In this document: piece by piece, positions 24,019 to 35,641 of the stretch | Numbering within the stretch: position 1 is the first letter of the stretch | Layout of the letters: each line of letters starts with the position of its first letter | NCBI GenBank assembly: GCA_022578605.1 | Contig: MU394054.1 | Location: 808,945-872,944 of the forward strand | Length of the DNA stretch: 64,000 nt | Direction of reading: 5' to 3' | Source of the DNA: Camillea tinctor | Lineage: Eukaryota > Ascomycota > Sordariomycetes > Xylariales > Xylariaceae | Position numbers and translations under genes: made by a program | The notes under the pieces: generated by a model | Database searches by the model: none | Seen by the model: only the letters and a program-made list of their open reading frames with translations | Told to the model about the DNA's origin: nothing

Positions 24019-25959
24019 CTAGGTAGTCTTATTCCGATCGCTTTTACTCCTGCCATATGCCTGGGCAATCCTCTTGCCAACCGACTCGCCACTCCAGTAC
24101 GCACCCGTGACAGTACCTAGAGCAACGAACGGCGCCGTGTGTTCGCCCGCGAGCCAGAGACCTCGATCCGGCGCGCCTTCTCGCATGGCTTCTATCGCCG
24201 CATCGCCATCCTCCAGCCCGACCTGGAAGTTGCTGTAGCTTCCGTTGCCGGCGAGATCGTCGTTTAGCCATTCCGTCGCGAAGCAGCCCGTGGGTTGGCA
24301 GTCCGGCGAGTTCCCGTCGTAAAACGGGAGCCGCGAGTAGTACGGCTTGAACCAGTCGAAGAGGAACGCCCGCTTCTTCTCCTCCGACTCGAGTTTCGCT
24401 ACCTCGCTTGTCAGGAATCGCGACTGCTCACCGTAAGTGTAGAACAGCAATGTTGGTTGCGAAGTAGATGGCGTGAGAGACGATAGCTCCACGATCTCCT
24501 GGTTCCATTTCCGTGGGTTCGAGTCCGGTGCGTAGTTTGGGGCAAGCACTTGACAGAAGCCCTGTATTTTACTGTCTTTGGGGTCTGAAGCCTGCCAAAA
24601 CGCCTTCGGGAAGCTGATGTAGACCTGGAATTTTGTTAGAACCAGTACTTTACCCCTGAACCAAAAGAAAATCAAGAAAAGAATTAACGATAGAGAGCTG
24701 CTCACTTTCTCAAGACATCCGTAGCCTATGCTCGTGATAGCTTTGCTTATTTTTGTCGGTAGTGGCGGTACGAAGGCGTGAGGATGCTGTTTTAACCACC
24801 CGAGAGGTGCGGTCACGACAACCTCATCGAACTCCAGCGTCTCTCCGTCTTCGGTGCACACCTTTAGCATGCCGCCTTCGCCGTCTGTGCTGTGGATTTC
24901 GTTGACTATCGTCTTGTACTTGAATGATGCCCCTTCTATCGCCGGTTTCGCGATTAGTTCAAGGATCTTTTTATAAGTATCCGCACAGAACAGGTTTTCT
25001 TCATTGTACCTATGTCAGCTCCAAGTTATGCATAGCAGAGGATAAGTCGAGCAGCTCACCGCCATCGATGCATTCTTCAAGCCAGAAATACTTGAGACTT
25101 TGGGTGAAGACGTGGCTGCCGACGAACGCGCCCCAGGATTCGGCCAGTTGCAAGACCACCTTTCGCTTTTCTTTATAGTCCGGTTTTGTGACCGGTATCT
25201 TCTTAGCAACCTCCTTCTGGAAAAAGTCCCAGAGACTTTCGTCCGGACTGATTGTCGCACAGTTCTTGTTACTGTGGGCAAACGCTTTAGAGATGATATC
25301 CCACATTATGTCTGAGTAGATCGTAGCATGTGACAAAGGGAGCAGATTTCCTGTCTCATCAACAACGGCTGTCTTGTTCACCCATGATCCTACCGCGGTT
25401 TGCGTCTGCTTCGCAAGGTCCATTATGGGATTGTCATTTGTACCATGAATCCAGTTAGGGCCGGCATCTACTAGATGCCCTGATGGTAATGCTGCTTGGT
25501 GGACTCGACCTCCGAGCCGATTTCGACCTTCAATTAGAGTCACCTGAAAGCCATGTTGCAGGAGAACATCTGCGCAGCGTAGGCCCGCGAGCCCAGCTCC
25601 GATGACTCCGATGTGTGGTTTGCGACCGGGACTTCGTGCTCGGCGCTATGAACAGTGTGAGTCTGACGCCGTAAACGAGGAATCACTCATCTGAGCAGCC
25701 ACTCCTAGGAGGGCCAGGCGAGATCGGGCCGCATCAGCCACAGACCGTTACCACAAGCACTTCTCCCACAAGTTGAAGTCTTAGGTAGAGCTTCGGCGGG
25801 GTATACCTTTCCAATCCTAGCCGCCATACTTATCGGCTCGGCCATTTCTTCGGCGTCCAGTTCCACGACGCTATGGTGATGGTATGACTTCAGGTCTTTC
25901 CAGATCCGTGATGTCTTTCGTTCGGAAACACTACTAAATGAGATCGCATGAGCGTCCAT
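24019..25959 (-). CDS. FAD-dependent amine (polyamine-type) oxidase
   Basis: The protein belongs to the flavin amine oxidase family, which includes polyamine and monoamine oxidases. Four exons, 25959-25807, 25645-25060, 24998-24706 and 24624-24019, give 545 residues. Visible signatures are the Rossmann motif GVIGAGLAG (Gly67, 69, 72), EGRNRLGGRVH, DAGPNWIHG, APLGWLK and the C-terminal FAD loop LWLAGEHTAPFVALGT. There is no peroxisomal SKL end and no signal peptide. The 5' end is the least certain part: an in-frame ATG near 25693 is cut off by a TAG just before the conserved domain, so I use a 161-bp intron (25806-25646) linking an upstream 51-residue exon. Substrate cannot be told from sequence. 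The gene diverges from the acyl-CoA dehydrogenase gene across 2.2 kb. Confidence 0.83.
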
Positions 25960-27911
25960 CTTTGTATATGCAGAATCAAGCTCAGGGTGAGAATGGGGGG
26001 TTGGGGTTAAGGCGGTATTAGGTTTTTCGTAGGAAAGAAGTGAAAGATAAGGGTGGTTTATAGTAAAGTGAGATGGGTTAGCCCGGCAGTGAATATTTAT
26101 ATAAGATAGGGCAGGTGAATGCTAGGAGGCGGGAACAATAATGTTATTTGATGTTTATAGAGGGAATGATGTGTATTCAACATGAGATATATGAATAAGT
26201 ACCACAACCCACAACCCAAAACCTACTCAACAGGTCTAACGAGTGGAGCTAGACAACACGTGTAAGTGAGGCGAGGAGTAAGGGGAGCAGCCCCATCTAA
26301 AGCTTAAAAGTCTTTCCGAGTCCCTTTAAGCTTCACATGACCCAGCACTTGCTAAGACATTAGCATGGAGGACAGGGAAGGAATCGTTCTAGATAGGTAG
26401 GATGACATATCTCAGACCACCAAGGGGGGGCGAGATAGGAAATTGGCGGTCTTGGCCATCCGCCACCGTTCGACTGAGCGGTAGTTCCTTCATTCAATTA
26501 CACATAGATAAAAGAGCCTCATTACCAAGAGAAACACGCTCACTGATACAGCCGATGCGGTGTTAGTGGAAGGGGGGCCCGCCCTTAAGGAGATTCCGGT
26601 TTAGGAGCAATGGAGCCAGCAATACCACCTGAATCGTCACCCAGGCTCTAATACACCACTTAGAGCAGCAGCCATTGTCGCTGAGTATGCTCGGAGGAAA
26701 GCAAGGTTGGGAAGGGATAGACAGGTCCGGCAACGGATAAGTGGGAATATAAAATAGCTTGCATACGTCGATGTACATTAGAGGAAGAGACACGTAACAT
26801 ACCGCAATACCCAGCGTAAAAGTGGCCCTATTAGCTTCATATGAGCAGAGTTAATATGATGTGAATTGTCACGCCAATAAATAGAAGATGAGAAGAAGGT
26901 TGACCGGTTGAGAAGGCCCCGGCGAATAAGACGATTTTTGTTTAGTAGTTTAGAATGCGTTATATAAGAATAAGCAAGAAAGAGAGAAGATAGATTGGGG
27001 AGGGGGTGGAAGCGGGTGGACTTGGCATATTCCTAAGATCTGGACCCCAGATCTTGAAGATGGCCCGACTTGTTTTTCTACTACCAAACCTAGAATATCC
27101 CGTGTGGGGAAGCCCAGCTAGTTTGCTGGTGTAAATAATACTATACAAAATAGAGGAGAGATACTAAAGGTAGGACAATACCGGTAGAAGAAGATCCTGA
27201 TCAAGATGATACACAATATAACAAACACATTACTTAACCTTCTAAGATTCCATTTAATAAATACTATACTATAGGTTAGCTGACGAGAGACTATCAACGG
27301 TAAATGCTAACTCTGAAATACTTATTTCCTCATAAGTCATAAAGACCTACATGCTATCTCCCTTCAACTGGAGTTTCTCAAGGCAACAAACCGGACATTG
27401 GAATCATTCCCAGTTCCTAAGTAGCATGTGAGAATTGTGCGGAGATTCCCACAAAGTGCATGTACACTACCTAGTAGTATGTACCTTGGCCAATCGGTGT
27501 TTAGATAGATACGATTCTGCTTAGCAACTTAACACTGCTAGTGTATAGTAACCTAGTACCGAGATAGTAGGTAATGCTGGTGTACGGGTACGGGGTATCC
27601 CTTCTCGCAAGGGTTCGTGTGTCTTACAAATGGGGACACAGACCGGGATCAGGTTACCGCACGGCCAATCATAACGCCCCCAATTCTAACATGGTTCGAG
27701 TTACTCAGCGAACCGAGGCAAGTTCTCGCTGTTCTTGACGTCAAACAAGGTCACCGGGGGGGGATTTCTTTGTCTTAGCCCCAGGCTTAGACTTGTATCC
27801 CTCGGTTCAAAGTTACAACAATAGAGGATTAGTAGTATGCTACTTAACTTTGGGTAGTTCAAGTTTCTGGGTAGGTTAAGAATAAAGTGTCTGACAATGA
27901 ATCGTTGGTGA

Positions 27912-27949
<38 letters not shown>

Positions 27950-28115
27950 TTCCCTCCATTTCTAGTCGTACACTAATACACGATCTCAATCTCATTTGCT
28001 TCGTCTTAAGCGTTCGCGTGTTGATCAATTGTTTCTTATTATCTACTTAGTATTTTCTATTTCATTTTATTTTATCTTATTTTATATACCTACTCTCTAG
28101 CTTCCCCACCCCATC
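25960..28115. other. 2.2-kb divergent intergenic region, no gene seen
   Basis: This is the upstream region of both the amine oxidase (leftward) and the b5-acyl-CoA dehydrogenase (rightward). It is AT-rich with a long CT run at 27916-27947. No coding exon is supported. Confidence 0.5.
27916..27947 (+). repeat. (CT)n promoter tract
   Basis: About sixteen CT units lie 169 bp before the start codon of the acyl-CoA dehydrogenase gene. Pyrimidine tracts like this commonly mark fungal core promoters. Confidence 0.75.
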
Positions 28116-29836
28116 ATGGCAAAGACCTATACGCGCGACGAGGTCGCAAAACACAACACGGAGGATTCTGTATGGTTTATTGTGGATAGCAAAGTTTACG
28201 ATGTGTCTGAGTTCCTGGACGCACATCCCGGTGGCGAAGCGGTCCTTCGGCAGGTAGCAGGTCAGGATGCGACGGTGGCATTCTATAACCTACATCGACA
28301 CGAAGTGCTGGTCAAGTATGACGAAGACCTATGTGTTGGTACCATTGAGGGCGAGAAGCCGTCCGTCGTGACCCCACAGCCAGGCGACTTGAGCAACGTG
28401 CCCTACGCCGAGCCACTCTGGTTGACCCCAGCCTACAAATCCCCCTACTACAACGAGAGTCACCGACGACTACAGCGCGCTGCCCGCATCTTTAACGATA
28501 AATACGTTACACCCGAAGCGCAAGCTCGTGAGCAAGATGGCAAATACATTAGCCAGGAATTGGTGGAGCGCTTATCGAAGGCCGGCGTCTTACACATGCG
28601 ACTGGGCCCGGGGAAGCATTTACACGGCGTAAACCTTCTTGACGGGGCTGTCAAGGGGGAGGAGTTCGATTACTTCCATGATCTGATTATGGGTCAGGAG
28701 TCAGCGCGGACGAACGCCCGAGGTTTCCAAGATGGTCAATTGGCGGGCATGGTCATCGGCCTGCCTTGTATCATGAATTATATGAAAGACCAGCAGCGGA
28801 AAAAGGCCATAATGGACGAAGTCTTCAGCGGTAAGAAGTACATGTGTCTGGCCATTACCGAAGCTTTTGCGGGATCCGATGTCGCAGGTCTGCGAACAAC
28901 GGCTACTAAGACTTCTGACGGCAAGCATTATATCGTCAATGGCACCAAGAAGTGGATCACCAACGGCGTCTTTAGCGATTACTTCGTTACAGGTGTTAAG
29001 ACGGACAAGGGGTTGAGCGTGCTCATCATAGAGCGCGGTGAAGGTGTTGAGACGAAGGCCATTAAAACCTCGTATTCTCCTACCGCAGGCACCGCGTACG
29101 TCACTTTCGATAACGTCAAGGTTCCAGTAGAGAATTTGCTCGGAGAGGAGAACAAGGGCATATACGTCATCCTAAGCAACTTTAACCATGAACGATGGAC
29201 AATGGCCTGTACGTATTTCATAAAATATCTCGCCCTATACGAGCGCTGGCATGGCTAACTGAAGAACAGGTGGCTCCATCCGGATGTCTAGAACTATCGT
29301 GGAGGAATGCCTCAAATGGGCGCATCAACGCGTCGTTTTTGGCAAGCGACTCATTGAACAACCCGTGATCAGACAGAAGTATGCACTTCCTCCCCCTAAT
29401 TTTTCCTACTTCTATGGTATTTCTGAAAACGGCCGTGTCTCTCACAAAGTAGAATCAGAAGGGGAGAAACATCAATTAACACCATATCTTTAATAGGCTC
29501 GCTAAGATGATCGCCCTTGTTGAATCCAACCAAGCTTGGCTTGAAATCATTACATATCAGATGTGCAACATGCCCTACCGGGAGCAGGCGAAACATCTCG
29601 GTGGGCCGATCGGTCTACTCAAGATGAGTATCACGCGCGCGGCGCACGAGATCGCTGATGAAGCTGTCCAGATTTTCGGTGGCCGTGGTCTTACCCAGAC
29701 TGGTATGGGCCGCTACGTTGAGATGTTCCATCGTACTTACAAATTCGACGCTATCCTCGGTGGTGCCGAAGAAGTCCTTGGCGACCTCGGTGTTCGCCAG
29801 GCCATGCGCCAGATGCCTAAAGACTCGAAGCTATGA
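28116..29836 (+). CDS. Cytochrome b5-acyl-CoA dehydrogenase fusion protein
   Basis: Three exons, 28116-29208, 29270-29378 and 29497-29836, give 513 residues. Residues 4-75 form a cytochrome b5 domain with the haem motif HPGGEA (His37) and a second ligand at His60 or His62 in NLHRHE. The rest is an FAD acyl-CoA dehydrogenase: CLAITEAFAGSDVAGL and KKWITNG in the middle domain, and QIFGGRGLTQTGMGRYVE and ILGGAEEVLGDLGVRQAM at the end. The Glu pair in GGAEEV is where the catalytic base is expected. Fusions of this kind occur in other filamentous fungi. The b5 domain suggests electrons are passed to or from another redox partner, which is inference. There is no clear mitochondrial leader and the last residues (DSKL) resemble a peroxisomal SKL signal, so a peroxisomal location is likely. 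Confidence 0.9.
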
Positions 29837-30588
29837 GACAGCCGAGGAATAAAGGGGGGGTTGGCTTGTTTATATATACTTGCGCATAGGGTACTATACA
29901 TATTCATATCTAGCGAATTGAACTACGGATATAAAGGGACACGGCGTAAAACAAACCTATACCACACATATCACGGTGATTTCGACCGATTTTATTTGTA
30001 AGGACATACTGCGTATCCGGATGGATCGTCCTAGTATGGAAAGAGAAGCACCAGTGACAAGTTACGACGACACGTTCCCTTCCCTAACACCAAAAATACA
30101 CTAAGTAAGTTCATAACATGATGGGATAATAAAGCCTATCGACTTGAAGTCAAATAACTAAGCCAGAGAGGTTTCAAGAAGAGGAGAGCAGATAGATAAT
30201 AAAACACATACTGCTGCGTACGCCCCTAAAAAGAAAAACTCAACTTGTTCATGTACCCGACCAATTTCACCATGATCCAGCCCCTTCCAAAAAAGAGACA
30301 CCAGCATGAGTGAGAACTGAAAAAAAAACTCTAGAAAGCTCCCTTCTTCGCAAAAATCAATTAAAGAAATAGAATAGAATAAAATAAAAGAAGGGGGCAA
30401 GTCATATCCTTTCACCTAAGAAATCCCGAACATAATATTAGTGTGTGGCCGCTGCCCCTTTTCTCCCCCCCAAGTTGCTGCACCCGCCCCACAGGAGTTC
30501 CCGTGTCTGGTATTCCGAATTTGAGATCGGAAAAGGGAGGAAAGGCGATTAGGGGAAAAGAAAAGAGGGGGAGATCCCCCAAGGTCCC
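29837..30588. other. Shared 3' region of acyl-CoA dehydrogenase and MFS genes
   Basis: This 752-bp spacer lies between convergent stops. No gene is supported. Positions 30330-30400 are A-rich. Confidence 0.5.
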
Positions 30589-33132
30589 TCATGGCTGAAA
30601 CCCCTGAGTGAGCATCTGATGCGTCATGATCTGGCGGTTCACAAGCGGCAGCCTTTTGCGGCCGCCGTACGGCGGCCTCTGGGGGACCTGGTTGTGCGCG
30701 TGGCCGGTCGGGCCAGCACTGCCCCCATGGTGCGCGCTGGGATGGTGTCCCTGCTGGTGGTGGAGGTGGTGGTGGTGGGGGTGGTGATTATGATGGGGGT
30801 GATGGTGGTGGTTATGATGATGATGGTTGTGGTGGTGGTTGTGGCTGCTACCGCTACTGCTGCTGCTGCTCCGGCCGCTCAGCGAGGCCTCGGACCCCCC
30901 GCACGCCGGGTCGTTGAAGTACCGGTTCGGGTCCCCGAGCACCGCCTCCGCGTGCCGCTTGCTCGTGCCGCACTCCTCGCACACGACCCAGACCACTTTC
31001 TCCGAGGGGCTGCGCCCGCGCTGGATGGTCGTGCGCGCTGTCGTGTCGCTCCGGTGCGTGTCCATGGTGCGATGCGACGAGAGCGACGACACCGAGGCCG
31101 CTACCGTGGAGGGCCGGTCGCCGTTCAGCGAGGGGGCTAGGTTCTCCATCGGGGACCAGCGCTTGCTGGGGCGGTTCTCCTTCTCCTTCTCGCTTTCTTT
31201 CTCCTGCGGCTTGTCTTTGTCTTTCTCGTCTTCGTGTGCGTTGGGAGGACGCGGTCGGGGTGGAGAGAGAAGCATGTATGGTTTTGGCTTGGACTTGCTC
31301 TTCTCTAGGTCGGGCGCCTCGAGCTTGGGTATGCCTTGCTTGCCGATGCGGATAAATGGGACTAGGAGGAGTGAGAGGCCCGAAAATGCGGTGGTGGTAA
31401 TAAAGGTGTTGGTATAAGCGAGTTCGAGGCTCTCAAGATCACTGTTCCCATCATACGACGACCAGACTGCAGTAGTAACTGCCATGCCAAGGGGAACCCC
31501 AAGCCGGCCTGTTGTCTGCAATAGCGAAGCTCCAATTGAATGATGCTTTAGCGGTAGAGAGGATAATATAAATAACTGATGTTGTATTAGTCACAATTGC
31601 CCATCGGGAGTTACAAAATCTGTACTTACAGATCCAACATTCATCGTCCAGTCCAGCCCGACGGTACTCAACATGATAGAAGGAAATATCCAGGCTAGAT
31701 AGTTATTTCCTTGCCTTAGGAAAACGAGAAGTATATTGCTGAGCACTAATGACGAAGCGGCGATCCCTAGCAATACCGTCCCTGGAATTTTATGCATGAT
31801 CAGACCAACAAGAGGGCTGAATAGTAGCCCCATAAGGGCTTGTGGTAGCAACCTTACAGCCACTTCAAACGGCTTGAGATTCTCCAATTGCTGCATGAAC
31901 ATAGAGACCCAAAATAGCTGCGAATAGAATGCCATGGAGGCACCTAGTGCGCAAATGATGACCTGGGATGAGCGTAAGTTACGGTGTTTTCGAAAACCTA
32001 ACTCTTCAAACGTAGACTCACTAAGGTCACACTCCAGTTCTCCCAAATTGATGGGGGTATCATCGGGGTCTTCGTAACATTCTCCCAAAGAATGAAACAT
32101 CCGAACGACAAGACACCAAGCGTCAATAGTAGGATGACCGTTGGCGTCTTCCACGGCTCCGGGCCCTCGGGCCCTATTGTCAGCGAGATTGTAAATAGGA
32201 GGACGCCCGTAAGCAAGAGGAGCAACCCGATCCAATCAAACCGCAGCAAGGTGGTTGTCCTTCTCGGGGTTTCGATCAGGATAACAGGGAGTGTGTTTCG
32301 TTCCGTAATGAGACGCAGCTCGGTTTTCTCTTCTATGACCACGGGTGGCTCCGACACGTTCGGCACAAGCACCCAGGCGAGTGCAGAGATGGCGGCGTAT
32401 AGGGCAGCCATGGAAATAAACGGTGCCCTCCAGCTGATCTCGAGGGCCAGCGCTCCGGATCCCAACCCGCCGATTATGGTCGCTGCCGGCGTTCCCATCA
32501 GGAACGATGAGAAGACCAAGTTCTTACGCCGGGAAGAGTCGGGGTAAGTGAGGCTCAGGATGCCGAGGGCAATGGGTATGTTGGCCGCACATGCAATGCC
32601 TGTCAGTCCCGAGATAATATCAAGCACAATGCCGTTAGGAGAGAAGGATGTGCAGGCCACGAGCGTGGCGAAGGCCACCAGGCTGACGATGAGAAGCGTT
32701 TTTCGGGGCAGCACGGGGAGCGTGTCGGCGATGTGACCGAAAGGTAGCAGGAAAGCACCCGTCGTCAGCCTAAGAGAGCACGAGTTAATAACGTCTCCCG
32801 GGTCATCATGTTGGGGGTGTATGATTACTATACCCTGAGCTTGCCGTAGACCATGCCAACTGGGCCGGAGTCATGCTGAGGGATTGGGCTATGGAAGCAG
32901 CAACGACCACAATAGAGCGCTGGAGGAATACGGGGGTGGCGGCGGCGAAGGCGATGAGGCCGACGAACAAGCATTCGTGCACGGCATTCTTCAGGCATTC
33001 GGGTCGGCTTCCAGCGGGGAGAAGGCACCGGGTCTCTTTTGACTCGTCGTCGAGGCATACCTCGTGGAGGTCATCAGAAGATGGATCGGTGGGCACATCC
33101 AGAAACACCCAGGAATCCTTTTCGTGTGACAT
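30589..33132 (-). CDS. MFS (DHA2-like) transporter with histidine-rich cytosolic tail
   Basis: Four exons, 33132-32834, 32769-32022, 31962-31630 and 31575-30589, give 788 residues. The first 515 or so carry 12-14 hydrophobic segments with the MFS motif-A region as FGHIADTLPVLPRKT, MGTPAATIIGGLGSG in the middle, and a C-half with LPQALMGLLFSPLVGLI. It most resembles drug/H+ antiporters. After the last membrane segment comes an unusual 270-residue tail: a Lys/Glu-rich stretch, then a Cys-x2-Cys (WVVCEECG, about 659-662) with a third Cys near 685, a Ser run, and about 26 His within 39 residues (705-743). The tail reads on in one exon with no stop and good codon use. Substrate is unknown; the tail could bind Zn, Ni or Cu. 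It diverges from the small secreted gene at 33671. Confidence 0.85.
30724..30843 (-). repeat. CAC/CAT codon repeat coding the poly-histidine tail
   Basis: On the plus strand this reads as GTG/ATG/GGT triplets. It encodes runs of two to four His broken by Asn, Pro or Leu, giving about 26 His in 39 residues of the MFS tail. Confidence 0.85.
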
Positions 33133-33670
33133 TTTCTTCGTATTTTCTTTTCTCCCTTTTTTCTCTTCTTTTTCTCTATTACTGAGTGAAACAATAGTCG
33201 AGGGGTACTGACGGAACCGAAGGCAAAACGACCGGTCAAAAAGGAACCAAAAAGGCAACGCTTGGAACGAGAGAAATGGATGCGGATAGCCGTTGGGAGG
33301 TTGGATGCTATCTATCGCTAGGAAACTGCTTGAATGTTTGATTGAAGGAGGTTTCACTGACAGTAGAAAAGGGGGGGTAAGTAACACCCATCGTGTGGTG
33401 GGCTTTCCTCTACAATAAACTCGAAGACGAGTATATATATTGAACGTGCGGTTGCCGTAAATATCTTCGTTTCATATTTGTCGAGGAAAGGACATGGCTG
33501 GGTGGGCATCTTAAATACCCCTAAACGTAATCGTAGACAGTGTAGTTCACACATCTTCCATACATCTGAATCCCCATCGTCTGTCTATTCTAAGAACACA
33601 GATCAGCACCCAGCACTTCAATATCGACCCTTTCGAAATTTATCTCGTCTAAGGAAACTCACGAAGAACA
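33133..33670. other. Divergent promoter region, MFS gene and small secreted gene
   Basis: This 538-bp stretch should hold the promoters of both genes. It has an A/G-rich leader on the MFS side (33133-33180). No separate gene is seen. Confidence 0.5.
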
Positions 33671-34064
33671 ATGAAGCAGTCCAATGTTCTTAGTATCTGC
33701 AGCGCTTCGGTTCTCATCAAACTCGTGATGGCGACGCCGCGCCCCTATGCTGGCAAGATGCCATTCCCCTTTCTCAATACTACCTCTTTTAGGGGTACAA
33801 CCCCCAACACCAAGTCTCTCAACGGCACCGCAGACTGCTTTCCCTTCGAAGATCCGGATTGCTGTATCGATTGGATCGTCTGCCAGTGTCATAACGGTAC
33901 GTGCATGTGCATCATATAACAGCTTCTACTCTCTCACAAGTTCTTTGCCACTAGGGACTTTCCTCACTGCCAACCAGAGCAACCATACGGACGACTTCTG
34001 TACCCCACCCGGCGCCCAAATATACGGGGAGGATATCAGCTCGGTCCCTGGTTGGTGCTGTTAA
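33671..34064 (+). CDS. Small secreted cysteine-rich protein, unknown function
   Basis: Two exons, 33671-33896 and 33955-34064, join in phase 1 to give 111 residues; the intron is 58 bp. Residues 1-21 look like a signal peptide (VLSICSASVLIKLVMA then TPRP). The mature part holds eight Cys: DCFPFEDPDCC, VCQC, FC and a terminal WCC. It also has several N-x-S/T sites (NTT, NGT, NQS, NHT). Even Cys number, small size and secretion fit an effector, hydrophobin-unrelated surface protein or antimicrobial peptide, but I recognise no family. Support comes from clean splice sites, the Cys pattern and the leader. It lies between an MFS transporter (divergent) and MRM2 (convergent). Confidence 0.55.
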
Positions 34065-34275
34065 ACGAGACGAACCATGGAGGAGCTGTACTTTGGTAGC
34101 AATAATGTATGAGGTAGTCCAGATGTTCCGGGGAAGTAGTTGCTATGTCCCTGTCGTAATTAGATCATGCTGAGGACATTGATACGGCCTCCTCTATTTT
34201 CCTATTTCTTTCGTTTTGTTCTCAAGGGGTGGCTTCATATTTTCGGGACTCTGGTAGAAATTTCTTGGCTCGTTT

Positions 34276-35641
34276 TCAGCTATCTGCTAATGTCACATCT
34301 TTCCTTTTCAATGCCACGAAATACCCTTCCCGTGATTCCTAGATAGGTGTTTTAGTAATGAGAAAGCAGCTTGAATTACGGGTAAGCTTACGGATCTTGA
34401 CGCCTCTGGTTTTACTCTTTCTACTTTGGTAAACATCTTCTTCAATTCCTTCTCCAGATTCTTATCCTCGGCGCCTTGGTAATATTTGCAAACAAAGTGA
34501 CCCCCGGGTCGAAGTGTGTCACTTGCAAACTGCAAAGCGGCGAGGCAGAGGTCCTACATAGTGTATGGTGAGTTACACGGTCAATGATACGTGTTCCCTT
34601 GAGGAAGAGGGCTCTTCAGCTTACCATGCTACGGGCGTGATCGCGGAATTGATTTCCAGAGGTGTTCATCATCCTGGAGTGATAATGCGGGTTACTAATT
34701 GTCCTGATATAAAAACCCGTGACTTGTTCGAAAGGTTCTGACATGTCACTCAAGATAATCTGTTAGACCATTAGTTTTTATATGCCTTGAAAGGATCGGG
34801 TGTATCGTCAGCTGCATACATCCACAATCTTATCGTTATGCCCGGCTGTTTCTGCTTTACGGTCCTCGATGGACTCTGCTCGTTCTGCATCGATGTAACT
34901 AGGCCTCTCGGAAACTAAACCGCTGTCGTTATCTGGATCGAGCGTCTTGTCGTTTTGTTTCCGGAATTTTGCAAATTCATTGAGGTAGTCCTTGAGGAGA
35001 GTTTGAACAGCTGGCGAAAGAAAATTGCCTTGGATGGCAGAAACTCCCTTCGGCGGCTGTGCTGGGATGAGGTCTATACCTACAACACGGCCAGTAGGTT
35101 TCGTGCGTTCCATTGCAACCTACCTATGATTAGATATTCGTCTACAGTAAGGCCACTGCACCTTCGGCTCACCTGTGACCAGCTTCCTGGTGCATAACCC
35201 TGGACTCTTTAGTTTTGCAGACTTCACGTATGAATAAGTCCACTCACGAGGTCTACCACCAACTGTCCACGACTGAAGAGCTTGTGTTTATCATCAAGCT
35301 GTAGTATGGGGGGAAAAAAAAAGACACATTAGTCATATCATAGAATTATTCAGTCAATGGCTCGTGAAACTCACTTCGAGCAACTTGTATGCTGCACGGC
35401 TTTTGAGGCCCTGGACTCTCGCCTCGCGCGCATAGCGATCATTTGCCTGGCGTTGTTTCCAGGTGGAACTTGACGATGAAGATGCCCATCTTACACTTCT
35501 GCTTCCGCTTATGAACAATGCAGGGGCACTGGGGGTGGTATGAGCGTAAGGTGCACTAAGTAGTTGAACGGCCGCCGGTGCAGCAGCGCTCCTCACAAGC
35601 CTTGCACTGTGAGGCACGGGTATTCTCAGCAGCGCCTGCAT
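34276..35641 (-). CDS. MRM2: Mitochondrial 21S/23S-type rRNA uridine 2'-O-methyltransferase
   Basis: This FtsJ/RrmJ-family enzyme methylates a ribose in the peptidyl-transferase loop of mitochondrial large rRNA with S-adenosylmethionine. Seven exons (35641-35375, 35298-35248, 35199-35173, 35119-34820, 34759-34625, 34553-34392, 34338-34276) give 334 residues. The first 60 residues are Ala/Ser/Arg-rich, a likely mitochondrial presequence. The catalytic K-D-K-E set is visible: Lys in SRAAYKLLE, Asp in IILSDMSEP, Lys in GGHFVCKYYQG, and Glu in the last exon (ESREGYFVALKRK). The SAM loop is split by introns as VVDL and GYAPGSWSQVA. A roughly 60-residue acidic insertion (about 150-210) separates strands, as in fungal Mrm2. 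A TTG-initiated extension upstream of 35641 exists but the ATG is preferred. Confidence 0.9.
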
